Counted from the first letter of the stretch, positions 1 through 7,106 are shown. The stretch is 13,156 nt of DNA from Flavobacterium sp. (GCA_027483785.1 JAIXTU010000428.1:1-13156), one strand, 5' to 3'. Made by a program: numbers and translations. Notes: generated by a model from the letters alone, not told the origin.

Positions 1-135
1 CCAGGTTGTCCGCCGCGTCCGGAGCAAATTCTCGACGGTATTATTCGTTTGCAAGACTTAGTTAAAAGCGAGTCGGTACGTCGCCGCAGTTCACCTGAAT
101 ACACTGAATTATTAGCCTCATACAACATCCAATAA
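1..135 (+). CDS. nuoB: NADH-quinone oxidoreductase subunit B (3' end only)
   Basis: This is the last 44 codons of NuoB, entering from the left edge in frame 1 and ending with TAA at 133-135. The fragment opens with PGCPPRPEQIL, the conserved C-terminal NuoB motif; its cysteine (fragment residue 3) is, by family knowledge, one of the four ligands of cluster N2, the last iron-sulphur cluster before quinone. NuoB sits in the peripheral arm of complex I at the junction with the membrane. The basic tail (VRRRSSPEYTELL) matches the end of bacterial NuoB proteins. nuoC starts one base after the stop, so the genes are in one operon. The N-terminal part and the other N2 cysteines are outside the window. 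Confidence 0.93.
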   Translation, partial: PGCPPRPEQILDGIIRLQDLVKSESVRRRSSPEYTELLASYNIQ

Positions 136-136
136 A

Positions 137-658
137 ATGGGTTTAGAAAACCAATTTATTCACGAAACGCTGATTGCAAAATTTGGAGACAGCGTTTCCG
201 ATTTTAATCAGATTCACGACATATTAACTTTTGAAGCTGAGCCTGCTGTGATTAAGGAGGTTATAGTGTTTTTGAAAAGCGAACCGTCTTTGAATTTTAA
301 TTTTTTAACCGATTTATGTGGCGTACATTATCCGGAAGCTAGCGAAGACAGGCAGTTTGCGGTAGTATATCACATGCACAATTGGTTTGAAAACGTCCGA
401 GTGCGCATCAAATGTTTTTTAAGTGGATCGCAGCCTGAAATCCCAACAGTTTCCGATTTGTTTCGCAGTGCTAATTGGCAGGAACGCGAAACATACGACT
501 TCTATGGAATCCGGTTCATGGGGCATCCGCAATTAAAGCGAATCTTGAATATGGACGAAATGACCGTATTTCCACTTCGTAAAGAGTTTCCGATGGAAGA
601 CGGCGGACGTACCGATAAAGACGACCGTTTCTTCGGAAGAACCACAGATAATTGTTAA
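137..658 (+). CDS. nuoC: NADH-quinone oxidoreductase subunit C (30 kDa subunit)
   Basis: A 173-residue soluble subunit of the complex I connecting arm that packs against NuoD and has no cofactor of its own. The family signature is clear at residues 116-137: ERE, an acidic residue two positions on (D121), FYGIRF, then H130 and RIL at 135-137. It is followed by FPLRKEFP (about 145-152), also conserved in the family. The length is normal for a stand-alone NuoC; in enterobacteria this protein is fused to NuoD, whereas here nuoD is a separate gene 15 bases downstream. The ATG at 137 lies one base after the nuoB stop and no other start fits better. The C-terminal tail after FFGRTTDN ends with a cysteine and looks normal. 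Confidence 0.97.
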   Translation: MGLENQFIHETLIAKFGDSVSDFNQIHDILTFEAEPAVIKEVIVFLKSEPSLNFNFLTDLCGVHYPEASEDRQFAVVYHMHNWFENVRVRIKCFLSGSQPEIPTVSDLFRSANWQERETYDFYGIRFMGHPQLKRILNMDEMTVFPLRKEFPMEDGGRTDKDDRFFGRTTDNC

Positions 659-673
659 CCTAAAAGCAGTACC

Positions 674-1909
674 ATGTCAGAGTTACTTTTACCACCAGAA
701 CAACGTTTTGCTACAATTATCGAAAAGCACAAAAACGACGATGGCAGCGAGCTTTCAATTCTCAATTTAGGACCTACCCACCCAGCCACCCACGGAATAT
801 TTCAAAATATTTTGTTAATAGATGACGAGCGAATTATCGAAGTCGAAGCAACGGTTGGATACATTCACCGCGCTTTTGAAAAGATTGCCGAAAATCGTCC
901 GTTTTATCAAATTACGCCACTTACCGATCGTATGAACTACTGTTCGTCGCCAATCAATAACATGGGTTGGTGGATGACTTTAGAGAAAGCTTTGGGAATA
1001 GAAGTTCCGAAGCGCGTTCAATACATGCGTGTCGTTGTTATGGAACTTGCTCGTATTGCCGACCACATTATTTGTAATTCGGTTTTAGGAGTTGATACGG
1101 GTGCCTTAACGGGTTTCTTGTATGTGTTCCAGTATCGCGAGAAGATTTATGAGATCTACGAAGAAATTTGCGGTGCACGTTTGACAACAAATATGGGACG
1201 AATCGGCGGTTTTGAACGCGACTGGTCTCCGAAAGTTTTTGAAAAAATCGAAAAACTGTTAGAAGAATTTCCGCCAATTTGGACGGAATTCGAAAGTTTG
1301 CTGACGCGAAATAGAATTTTCATGGATCGTACCATTAATGTAGGTGCGATTTCAGCGGAAGATGCTATGAATTTCGGATTTACAGGTCCGAATTTACGTG
1401 CAACTGGAGTTGATTACGACATTCGTGTGATGCAGCCGTATTCATCTTATGAAGATTTTGATTTTGAAATCCCTGTCGGGAAATCAGGTGATACTTACGA
1501 CCGTTTTTGTGTGCGTAATGCCGAAGTTTGGGAAAGTTTGAAAATTATCCGTCAGGCTATCGACAAAATGCCAGAAGGTCCGTATCACGCCGACGTTCCA
1601 GATTATTACCTTCCTCCAAAAGACGAAGTTTACAACACTATGGAAGGCTTGATTTACCACTTTAAAATTGTAATGGGCGAGGTTCCTGTTCCAGTTACTG
1701 AGGTGTATCACCCAGTTGAAGGCGGAAACGGAGAACTCGGGTTTTATTTAATTACAGACGGAAGCCGCACACCTTACAGATTGCATTTCCGACGTCCGTG
1801 TTTTATTTATTATCAAGCATTCAATTATATGGTTAAAGGTGAAATGTTATCCGATGCGATTGCAACACTTTCGAGCTTAAATGTAATTGCTGGCGAATTA
1901 GATGCATAA
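674..1909 (+). CDS. nuoD: NADH-quinone oxidoreductase subunit D (49 kDa subunit)
   Basis: A 411-residue subunit that, with NuoB, forms the quinone-binding pocket at the end of the electron chain; it derives from the large subunit of [NiFe] hydrogenases but binds no metal. Visible motifs are NLGPTHPATHG (residues 31-41), GYIHRAFEKIAE (62-73) and DRMNYCSSP (85-93). H40 and Y89 fall where the quinone-head-group His and Tyr lie in the Thermus enzyme, by motif alignment from memory. The end (RPCFIYYQAF, then LDA) is typical and the length is normal. The ATG at 674 follows nuoC after 15 bases. The stop (1907-1909) overlaps one of two possible nuoE starts. Confidence 0.98.
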   Translation: MSELLLPPEQRFATIIEKHKNDDGSELSILNLGPTHPATHGIFQNILLIDDERIIEVEATVGYIHRAFEKIAENRPFYQITPLTDRMNYCSSPINNMGWWMTLEKALGIEVPKRVQYMRVVVMELARIADHIICNSVLGVDTGALTGFLYVFQYREKIYEIYEEICGARLTTNMGRIGGFERDWSPKVFEKIEKLLEEFPPIWTEFESLLTRNRIFMDRTINVGAISAEDAMNFGFTGPNLRATGVDYDIRVMQPYSSYEDFDFEIPVGKSGDTYDRFCVRNAEVWESLKIIRQAIDKMPEGPYHADVPDYYLPPKDEVYNTMEGLIYHFKIVMGEVPVPVTEVYHPVEGGNGELGFYLITDGSRTPYRLHFRRPCFIYYQAFNYMVKGEMLSDAIATLSSLNVIAGELDA

Positions 1910-2447
1910 CGAAATTATGGAAAGAAAACAGTACCATCAAGATATCAATATAACAGCTGAACTTCAGGCACGAATCGATGAGTTGATTTCGAGATATCCC
2001 GACGATAAACGCAAATCGGCTTTGTTGCCCGTTTTGCACGAAGTTCAAGATGCGCACGACAACTGGCTTAGCGTTCCATTACAAGATAAAGTAGCTGAGA
2101 TTTTAGGCATCAAACCTATTGAGGTTTATGAAGTCGTCACGTTTTATACGATGTACAACCAGCGTCCGATTGGAAAATACATGTTCGAGTTTTGCCAAAC
2201 TTCGCCTTGTTGTTTGAATGGTGTCGAAAATTTAATGGATTACACCTGTAAGAAATTGGGTGTTGGAGTAGCAGAGCCAACCGCCGATGGTTTATTTGAA
2301 GTACGTGGTGTAGAGTGTTTAGGAGCTTGCGGATACGCACCAATGATGCAGTTGGGGGATTTCTACGTGGAGCACTTGAATGAAGAAAAAATCGATCAAT
2401 TGATCGCGGATTGCAAAGAGAATAAGGTAACGTTACACGATAAGTAA
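1902..2447 (+). CDS. nuoE: NADH-quinone oxidoreductase subunit E (24 kDa subunit, [2Fe-2S])
   Basis: A thioredoxin-fold subunit of the NADH-oxidising module, carrying the off-path [2Fe-2S] cluster N1a next to the FMN of NuoF. The four cluster ligands are visible as C98 and C103 (CQTSPC, C-x4-C) and C139 and C143 (CLGAC, C-x3-C), numbered from the 1902 start. The N-terminal helical region, including SALLPVLHEVQDA and the VVTFYTMY segment, is also typical. Two starts are possible: ATG 1902, overlapping nuoD by 8 bases and giving 181 residues, or ATG 1917 (MERKQYHQ), 7 bases after the nuoD stop and giving 176 residues. The sequence does not decide; the second gives cleaner spacing. In most nuo operons nuoF follows directly. 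Here the stop overlaps by one base the start of a nucleotidyltransferase gene. Confidence 0.97.
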   Translation: MHNEIMERKQYHQDINITAELQARIDELISRYPDDKRKSALLPVLHEVQDAHDNWLSVPLQDKVAEILGIKPIEVYEVVTFYTMYNQRPIGKYMFEFCQTSPCCLNGVENLMDYTCKKLGVGVAEPTADGLFEVRGVECLGACGYAPMMQLGDFYVEHLNEEKIDQLIADCKENKVTLHDK

Positions 2448-2740
2448 TGAATTTATCAGCCGCTGAAATTGAACAAATAAAAACTTTCTTTAAGGACAAA
2501 CCTGTTCGGAAAGTGTATTTATTTGGGTCGTATGCACGAGGCGAAGCTGATGAGAACAGTGATATTGATTTGCTGATCGATTGGGATTATTCAAAAATGA
2601 AAGGATTTGATTTTGTAACTTGGTGGGATGAGATAAAGCTATTGTTAAATAAAGATGTTGATTTTGTTTCGCTCAAATATATTTCTCACCTAATAGCAGA
2701 GTACGTTAATAAGGATAAGGTTTTAATTTATGAAGCCTAA
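2447..2740 (+). CDS. Minimal nucleotidyltransferase (MNT), MntA-like antitoxin
   Basis: A 97-residue protein of the minimal nucleotidyltransferase family (DNA polymerase beta fold). The catalytic motif GS-x10-DxD is complete: G27-S28, then D39 and D41 (GSYARGEADENSDIDLLI), with D72 in VDFVSL as the probable third metal-binding Asp. In characterised MntA/HepT pairs the MNT protein inactivates its HEPN partner by adding AMP units to a tyrosine of the HEPN motif, so it acts as an enzymatic antitoxin. That role is inferred here from the motif and the neighbour. The ATG overlaps the nuoE stop by one base (TAATG), and the gene overlaps the HEPN gene by 11 bases. It is visibly more AT-rich than the nuo genes, suggesting transfer. 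A non-toxin role cannot be excluded. Confidence 0.92.
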   Translation: MNLSAAEIEQIKTFFKDKPVRKVYLFGSYARGEADENSDIDLLIDWDYSKMKGFDFVTWWDEIKLLLNKDVDFVSLKYISHLIAEYVNKDKVLIYEA

Positions 2741-3092
2741 ATTATCTGATAGTGTAAGAATTGAACATATTTTAGAAGCAATAGCTGATTTAGAGTTGTT
2801 TTTAAAAGATGTAGATTTTGAGTTGTTTGAATCAAATAAAGAAAAGCAAGCTGCTGTTGAAAGGAAATTAGAGATTATAGGAGAAGCAGTGAATAAGCTT
2901 TCTGAAAAGATTTTATATCATCCACAAATAGCAACGCCGTGGCGAAAGATTGTTAACACTAGGAATGTTATAAGTCACGAATATTTTAAAGTAGATACAG
3001 AAGTCATTTATAAAATAGCTACAGAAGAAATAATTCCATTGAAAAATGATATAAAGTTCGTTTTAGGTAATTTAGAAAAATATTTAGAATAA
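2730..3092 (+). CDS. HEPN-domain protein (HepT/DUF86-like), probable RNase toxin
   Basis: A 120-residue, mainly helical protein of the HepT-like HEPN family. The diagnostic motif RX4HXY is intact at R78-NVIS-H83-E-Y85, preceded by the usual PWRKIVNTRN segment (70-79). KLEIIGEAVNKLSEK (47-60) is the conserved second helix of this family. In studied relatives R and H form the RNase active site of a dimer (reported target: tRNA), and Y85 is the position the partner MNT modifies. Here the target is unknown. The start lies inside the MNT gene (11-base overlap), so the two are probably translationally coupled, and the stop is one base before nuoF. One 60-base stretch counted by hand (2821-2880) has 18 G/C, against 33 in nuoF at 3241-3300. 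Confidence 0.92.
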   Translation: MKPKLSDSVRIEHILEAIADLELFLKDVDFELFESNKEKQAAVERKLEIIGEAVNKLSEKILYHPQIATPWRKIVNTRNVISHEYFKVDTEVIYKIATEEIIPLKNDIKFVLGNLEKYLE

Positions 3093-3093
3093 T

Positions 3094-4461
3094 ATGTCAC
3101 AAAAAATATTATTAGATAAAATCAACGTTCCCGGAATCAAAACCTTCGAGGTGTATCGTCGCGAAGGTGGTTATGCATCTGTTGAAAAGGCGTTAAAGAA
3201 AATGACGCCCGATGAAGTTGTGGAAGAAGTAAAGACTTCCGGATTACGCGGACGTGGAGGAGCTGGTTTTCCGGCCGGAATGAAGTGGAGCTTTATCGAT
3301 AAAAAGAGTGGAAAGCCAAGACATTTGGTTTGCAACGCCGACGAATCGGAGCCGGGTACTTTCAAAGATCGTTTTCTGATGGAGTACATTCCGCATTTAC
3401 TTATTGAGGGAATGATTACGTCGTCGTATGCCTTAGGCGCAAACCTTTCTTACATCTACATCCGCGGTGAATACATATGGGTTTATAAGATTTTAGAGCG
3501 CGCTATTGCAGAGGCGAAAGCTGCTGGTTTCCTCGGAAAGAACATTTTAGGTTCAGGTTACGACTTGGAATTACACGTTCATTGCGGAGCTGGAGCGTAC
3601 ATTTGTGGCGAAGAAACTGCATTAATCGAATCGTTGGAAGGCAAGCGTGGAAATCCGCGTATTAAGCCACCGTTTCCAGCGGTATCAGGTTTGTGGGCAA
3701 ATCCTACTGTGGTAAATAACGTTGAAACGATTGCGGCAGTGCCGTGGATTGTAAATAACAGCGGTGCCGATTATGCGAAAATTGGAATCGGACGCTCAAC
3801 AGGAACGAAATTGATCTCAGCTTCTGGAAATATTAAAAATCAAGGAGTTTACGAAATAGAATTAGGTTTGTCGGTTTATGAATTCATGAATTCCGATGAA
3901 TATTTAGGAGGAATGAGTACCGATCGTCCGTTAAAGGCATTTGTGCCAGGCGGAAGTTCCGTGCCGATTTTACCGGCGAACTTAATATACAAGACAGCAA
4001 ACGGCGAAGATCGTTTAATGACGTACGAAAGCTTGAGCGACGGCGGATTTGCTACAGGTTCAATGCTTGGATCGGGCGGGTTTATTGTTTATGACGATCG
4101 CGCGTGTATTGTTCGCAACACTTGGAATTTTGCACGCTTCTACCACCACGAAAGCTGCGGCCAATGTTCGCCTTGTCGTGAAGGAACGGGCTGGTTAGAG
4201 AAAGTACTACATCGTATCGAAAACGGTCATGGTCGAGAAGAAGACATCGACTTGTTATGGGATATTCAATCGAAAATTGAAGGAAATACGATTTGTCCGT
4301 TAGGCGCCGCGGCTGCATGGCCTGTTGCTGCTGCCATTCGTCATTTTAGAGACGAGTTTGAATACCACGTTCGTTTCCCAGAAAAAATTAAAAACCGCGA
4401 TCACTTTGTAGCAGAACCTTTTGAAAAGGTAAAGCACTTGGTTGCTGGAGTAGGAGTTTAG
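3094..4461 (+). CDS. nuoF: NADH-quinone oxidoreductase subunit F (51 kDa, FMN and NADH binding)
   Basis: The NADH dehydrogenase subunit of complex I: it binds NADH and FMN and passes electrons to cluster N3. The glycine-rich nucleotide/FMN motif GLRGRGGAGFPAG is at residues 50-62, NADESEPGT at 81-89, and the FMN-region motif CGAGAYICGEETAL at 164-177. The N3 [4Fe-4S] ligands are C355, C358 and C361 (CGQCSPC) plus C401 (TICPLG). The 455 residues are complete, with no frameshift. The gene is bracketed by foreign-looking cassettes: the HEPN gene ends one base upstream and an ATPase gene starts 21 bases downstream. Its base composition matches the other nuo genes rather than either cassette, so it is a native gene left between two insertions. 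Confidence 0.98.
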   Translation: MSQKILLDKINVPGIKTFEVYRREGGYASVEKALKKMTPDEVVEEVKTSGLRGRGGAGFPAGMKWSFIDKKSGKPRHLVCNADESEPGTFKDRFLMEYIPHLLIEGMITSSYALGANLSYIYIRGEYIWVYKILERAIAEAKAAGFLGKNILGSGYDLELHVHCGAGAYICGEETALIESLEGKRGNPRIKPPFPAVSGLWANPTVVNNVETIAAVPWIVNNSGADYAKIGIGRSTGTKLISASGNIKNQGVYEIELGLSVYEFMNSDEYLGGMSTDRPLKAFVPGGSSVPILPANLIYKTANGEDRLMTYESLSDGGFATGSMLGSGGFIVYDDRACIVRNTWNFARFYHHESCGQCSPCREGTGWLEKVLHRIENGHGREEDIDLLWDIQSKIEGNTICPLGAAAAWPVAAAIRHFRDEFEYHVRFPEKIKNRDHFVAEPFEKVKHLVAGVGV

Positions 4462-4482
4462 ATCAGTTGAAATAAGAAAGCC

Positions 4483-5520
4483 TTGAAACACATTAATAAC
4501 ATTCACATAAGCAACTTTAAATCGATACGTCAAGCATCGATAAAAGATTGCAATGTAATTAATGTTTTTATTGGAAAGCCGAATGCAGGAAAGAGCAATT
4601 TGTTGGAGGCGTTGGGATTGAAGATGTTATTTCAAAAAGAAGATAATGTCAATTCTTCACTTAATCTAAAGACCATTACTAGATTTGACAGGATTGATCA
4701 GTTATTTTACCTAGGATCAGAAGGAGAAAAAGAAAAGGGATTAATTGTAATTAATGACAATGTTATTTCTTTTCAGCCGCTTCTTGATAGAATTAGTTTC
4801 ACTAAGGTCTCAGGGAATGATTTACTGCATACTTTAGATTATGACCAAAATGGTACCAATATCCTTACTGAATCTGTAGGTTTTTCTGGAGTCAGTAATA
4901 CAGATAATTCTTTGTTGCATTCGTACAAGTTCAACTCTGATAAGTTTGTAGATACAATCGTTCAAGTTAATCAGATTCAACTAAAAGTGCCTTTCGGCGG
5001 AAATTTAGGATATGTCGCTTACCATAATTCAGACTTACTAAAATTCATACAAAATGAATTTAGAATTTTAAATAGAAAATTTGTTTTAGATAGTTTATAT
5101 CAGATTAAAATTCAGGTAGAGCGTTCGGATGGTTTAATTTTTGAGCATGACTACGAATTGTTAGCTGATACTTTACGAAGAACAATTTTTTATCAAGCTG
5201 CAATTTTAAGTAACAAAGAAACGGTTTTGTTATTCGAAGAGCCAGAAGCACATTGTTTTGAGCCATACATACAAGAGTTTACGAATTCTGTGAAGTACGA
5301 TAAGAACAACAATCAGTTTTTTATTGTTACTCACAGTGATTTTATCATTCAAGAATTTTTGCGAGACGAGGAAAGCAAGGCAAAAACCAATATTTATTTA
5401 GTAAATAATGTTTCGGGCGAAACGAAAGTGAAGCTCATGCAGCGCGAAAAGAATGAAGATGTCTACGAGCTTGGAATGAATGCATTTTTTAATTTCGACC
5501 AATTGTGGGAAAACAATTAA
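4483..5520 (+). CDS. OLD-like AAA/ABC-type ATPase without fused nuclease domain
   Basis: A 345-residue ATPase of the AAA_15/AAA_21 (OLD/RecF/SMC-like) type. It opens with HISNFKSIRQASI (8-20), the usual first strands of this fold, then Walker A GKPNAGKSN (31-39), a degenerate signature-helix region near LADTLRRTIF (228-236), Walker B VLLFEEPEAH (248-257, catalytic E253) and the H-switch VTHSDF (282-287). No TOPRIM domain is fused at the C-terminus, which ends soon after the ATPase core; a TOPRIM-like protein is encoded 3 bases downstream. Such pairs, for example PARIS AriA/AriB, act in phage defence; that role is an inference here. The start must be TTG at 4483: an in-frame TGA lies at 4468-4470, and the next ATG comes after Walker A. 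It is strongly AT-rich (16 G/C in 4741-4800). Confidence 0.87.
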   Translation: MKHINNIHISNFKSIRQASIKDCNVINVFIGKPNAGKSNLLEALGLKMLFQKEDNVNSSLNLKTITRFDRIDQLFYLGSEGEKEKGLIVINDNVISFQPLLDRISFTKVSGNDLLHTLDYDQNGTNILTESVGFSGVSNTDNSLLHSYKFNSDKFVDTIVQVNQIQLKVPFGGNLGYVAYHNSDLLKFIQNEFRILNRKFVLDSLYQIKIQVERSDGLIFEHDYELLADTLRRTIFYQAAILSNKETVLLFEEPEAHCFEPYIQEFTNSVKYDKNNNQFFIVTHSDFIIQEFLRDEESKAKTNIYLVNNVSGETKVKLMQREKNEDVYELGMNAFFNFDQLWENN

Positions 5521-5523
5521 AGA

Positions 5524-6054
5524 ATGGCAACTGTTGGTGTAGAGTGTAATGCAGATCGTTATTTCTTTGCTAAGTTGCTCGGAGATAAAAGTTTGATTCG
5601 AAAAGAGAAGAATGACAAAGGGGTAATTGATGGTATTGTAAAAAGGAGTAGAGATAATTTTAGAATTGGTATTATAGATGTAGATAAAAACAAAAAGGTT
5701 CCAAACGATTTCAAAGAAATTTATGCCGACGGAAACTTACGTTGTTTGAAAAGAGAAGGGATGTGCCAGTTTTTGTTTCTAATTGGCCCGATACAGTTTG
5801 AGCATTGGATTAATAGTTTTTTGAAGATACAAAATAAAGGCGTTGTAGACTTTGGATTTGAAAATTTTGAGGAGTTTATGCAAAGATCAAAGACATCAAC
5901 TCCTGAAAATGATAGTAGATTTGTAGCGTTGATAGATTATGTGTTGAAAGAGTGTTTAAATTCCGACAACCATATTCGTAAAGTCAAATTGCAACTCGAA
6001 TATTTGGTCGAAAAGAAGTATGAATTTGAATTAAAAGAGTTCGTTAAAATATAG
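5524..6054 (+). CDS. Small TOPRIM-like protein, probable effector partner of the ATPase
   Basis: A 176-residue protein I cannot assign firmly to a named family. Its first third has the layout of an OLD-type TOPRIM domain: a strand ending in E7 with D11 (VECNAD, in place of the usual VEGxxD), helix, then a hydrophobic strand RIGIIDVD with D52 and D54 as the DxD pair. These would bind the catalytic metal. The rest (FLIGPIQFEHWI, then a helical, charged tail) is unfamiliar; DUF4435, DUF3226 and DUF4276 proteins are the relatives to compare. Starting 3 bases after the ATPase stop, it probably forms one functional unit with it, as nuclease or trigger. It is very AT-rich (14 G/C in 5641-5700). The glycine after the catalytic Glu is replaced by Cys8. 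nuoG starts 5 bases after its stop. Confidence 0.6.
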   Translation: MATVGVECNADRYFFAKLLGDKSLIRKEKNDKGVIDGIVKRSRDNFRIGIIDVDKNKKVPNDFKEIYADGNLRCLKREGMCQFLFLIGPIQFEHWINSFLKIQNKGVVDFGFENFEEFMQRSKTSTPENDSRFVALIDYVLKECLNSDNHIRKVKLQLEYLVEKKYEFELKEFVKI

Positions 6055-6059
6055 TATTA

Positions 6060-7103
6060 ATGAAAGTAACAATAGACGGGCAACCGATTGAAGTAGAACC
6101 GGGAACAACCATCTTGCAAGCCGCAAGAATGTTGGGAGGCGAAAGCGTTCCACCGGCAATGTGCTACTATTCGAAACTAAAAGGGAGCGGCGGAAAATGC
6201 CGTTGCTGTTTGGTAGAAGTAAGCAAAGGTTCAGATGCCGATCCGCGTCCGATGCCAAAACTCATGGCTTCGTGCGTTACCGGTTGTATGGATGGTATGG
6301 AAGTAAACAGCGCCAGTTCGCAACGCGTGCAAGACGCCCGTAAGTCGGTTACCGAATTTTTGTTGATCAATCACCCATTAGATTGTCCGATTTGCGATCA
6401 AGCCGGTGAGTGCGACTTACAAAACTTGAGCTTTAAGCACGGGAAAAGTCAGACGCGCTTTATCGAAGAAAAACGCACCTTCGAACCCGAAGATATCGGC
6501 CCGAATATTCAATTGCACATGAATCGCTGTATTTTGTGCTATCGCTGCGTTATGGTAGCCGATCAGCTTACCGATAATCGCGTACATGGTGTACTCGATC
6601 GCGGCGATCACTCCAATATTTCAACGTGTATTTCGAAAGCAATCGACAATGAGTTTTCTGGAAACATGATTGATGTTTGCCCTGTTGGTGCACTTACCGA
6701 CAAAACCTTCCGTTTCAAATCGCGTGTTTGGTTTAACAAGCCGTTTAATGCACACCGCGATTGCGATAAATGTTGTGGAAAAGTTACCGTTTGGATGTTC
6801 GGAAACGAAATACAGCGCGTAACCGGACGTAAAGATGAATATCACGAAGTGGAAGAATTTATTTGCAACGAGTGTCGATTTGAGCACAAAAGCGTTGCGG
6901 ATTGGGTTATTGAAGGACCGCGTAAGTTTGAAAAAGACTCGGTTATCAATCAAAACAATTATACACGTCCGTTGGATACAGTAGTTATTGCTACGGAAAA
7001 AAATATTTTGAAAGGTCGCGACCAAGATCGCAAGAAAATCTCGATGACGAGTGTACCTTTGAAGCCGGAAGAGAAAGAAACGTTTTTAAAAGGAAACCTG
7101 TAG
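6060..7103 (+). CDS. nuoG: NADH-quinone oxidoreductase subunit G, short form (75 kDa-subunit N-terminal part)
   Basis: The iron-sulphur wire subunit between NuoF and NuoI. Ligand sets are visible for three clusters: [2Fe-2S] N1b (C35, C47, C50, C72), [4Fe-4S] N5 with a histidine ligand (H105, C109, C112, C118: H-x3-C-x2-C-x5-C), and [4Fe-4S] N4 (C157, C160, C163, C207). A further cysteine group, C235/C238/C239 and C269/C272, resembles the start of the molybdopterin-oxidoreductase domain. The protein ends at residue 347, whereas NuoG of E. coli or Thermus runs to roughly 800-900 residues with a non-catalytic molybdopterin-type domain. This short form is, to my knowledge, usual in Bacteroidota, and no remnant of the missing half follows: nuoH begins 3 bases later. 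Confidence 0.96.
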   Translation: MKVTIDGQPIEVEPGTTILQAARMLGGESVPPAMCYYSKLKGSGGKCRCCLVEVSKGSDADPRPMPKLMASCVTGCMDGMEVNSASSQRVQDARKSVTEFLLINHPLDCPICDQAGECDLQNLSFKHGKSQTRFIEEKRTFEPEDIGPNIQLHMNRCILCYRCVMVADQLTDNRVHGVLDRGDHSNISTCISKAIDNEFSGNMIDVCPVGALTDKTFRFKSRVWFNKPFNAHRDCDKCCGKVTVWMFGNEIQRVTGRKDEYHEVEEFICNECRFEHKSVADWVIEGPRKFEKDSVINQNNYTRPLDTVVIATEKNILKGRDQDRKKISMTSVPLKPEEKETFLKGNL

Positions 7104-7106
7104 TCT

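Noticed and set aside
1068..1277. Reverse-strand open frames inside nuoD, nuoE, nuoF, nuoG and nuoK/L (for example 1068-1277, 2137-2499, 6621-7025, 6959-7474, 9674-9991).
   Set aside because: They lie wholly or mostly over strongly conserved nuo genes, show no recognisable domain, and read as shadow frames.
2440..6060. Transposase, integrase, terminal inverted repeats or target-site duplications around the two cassettes.
   Set aside because: None found by eye at any of the four borders; the route of acquisition is not visible in the sequence.
7093..7106. NuoG ending at 347 residues as a truncation or frameshift.
   Set aside because: nuoH follows after 3 bases with no leftover domain sequence, and short NuoG is, to my knowledge, the usual form in Bacteroidota.
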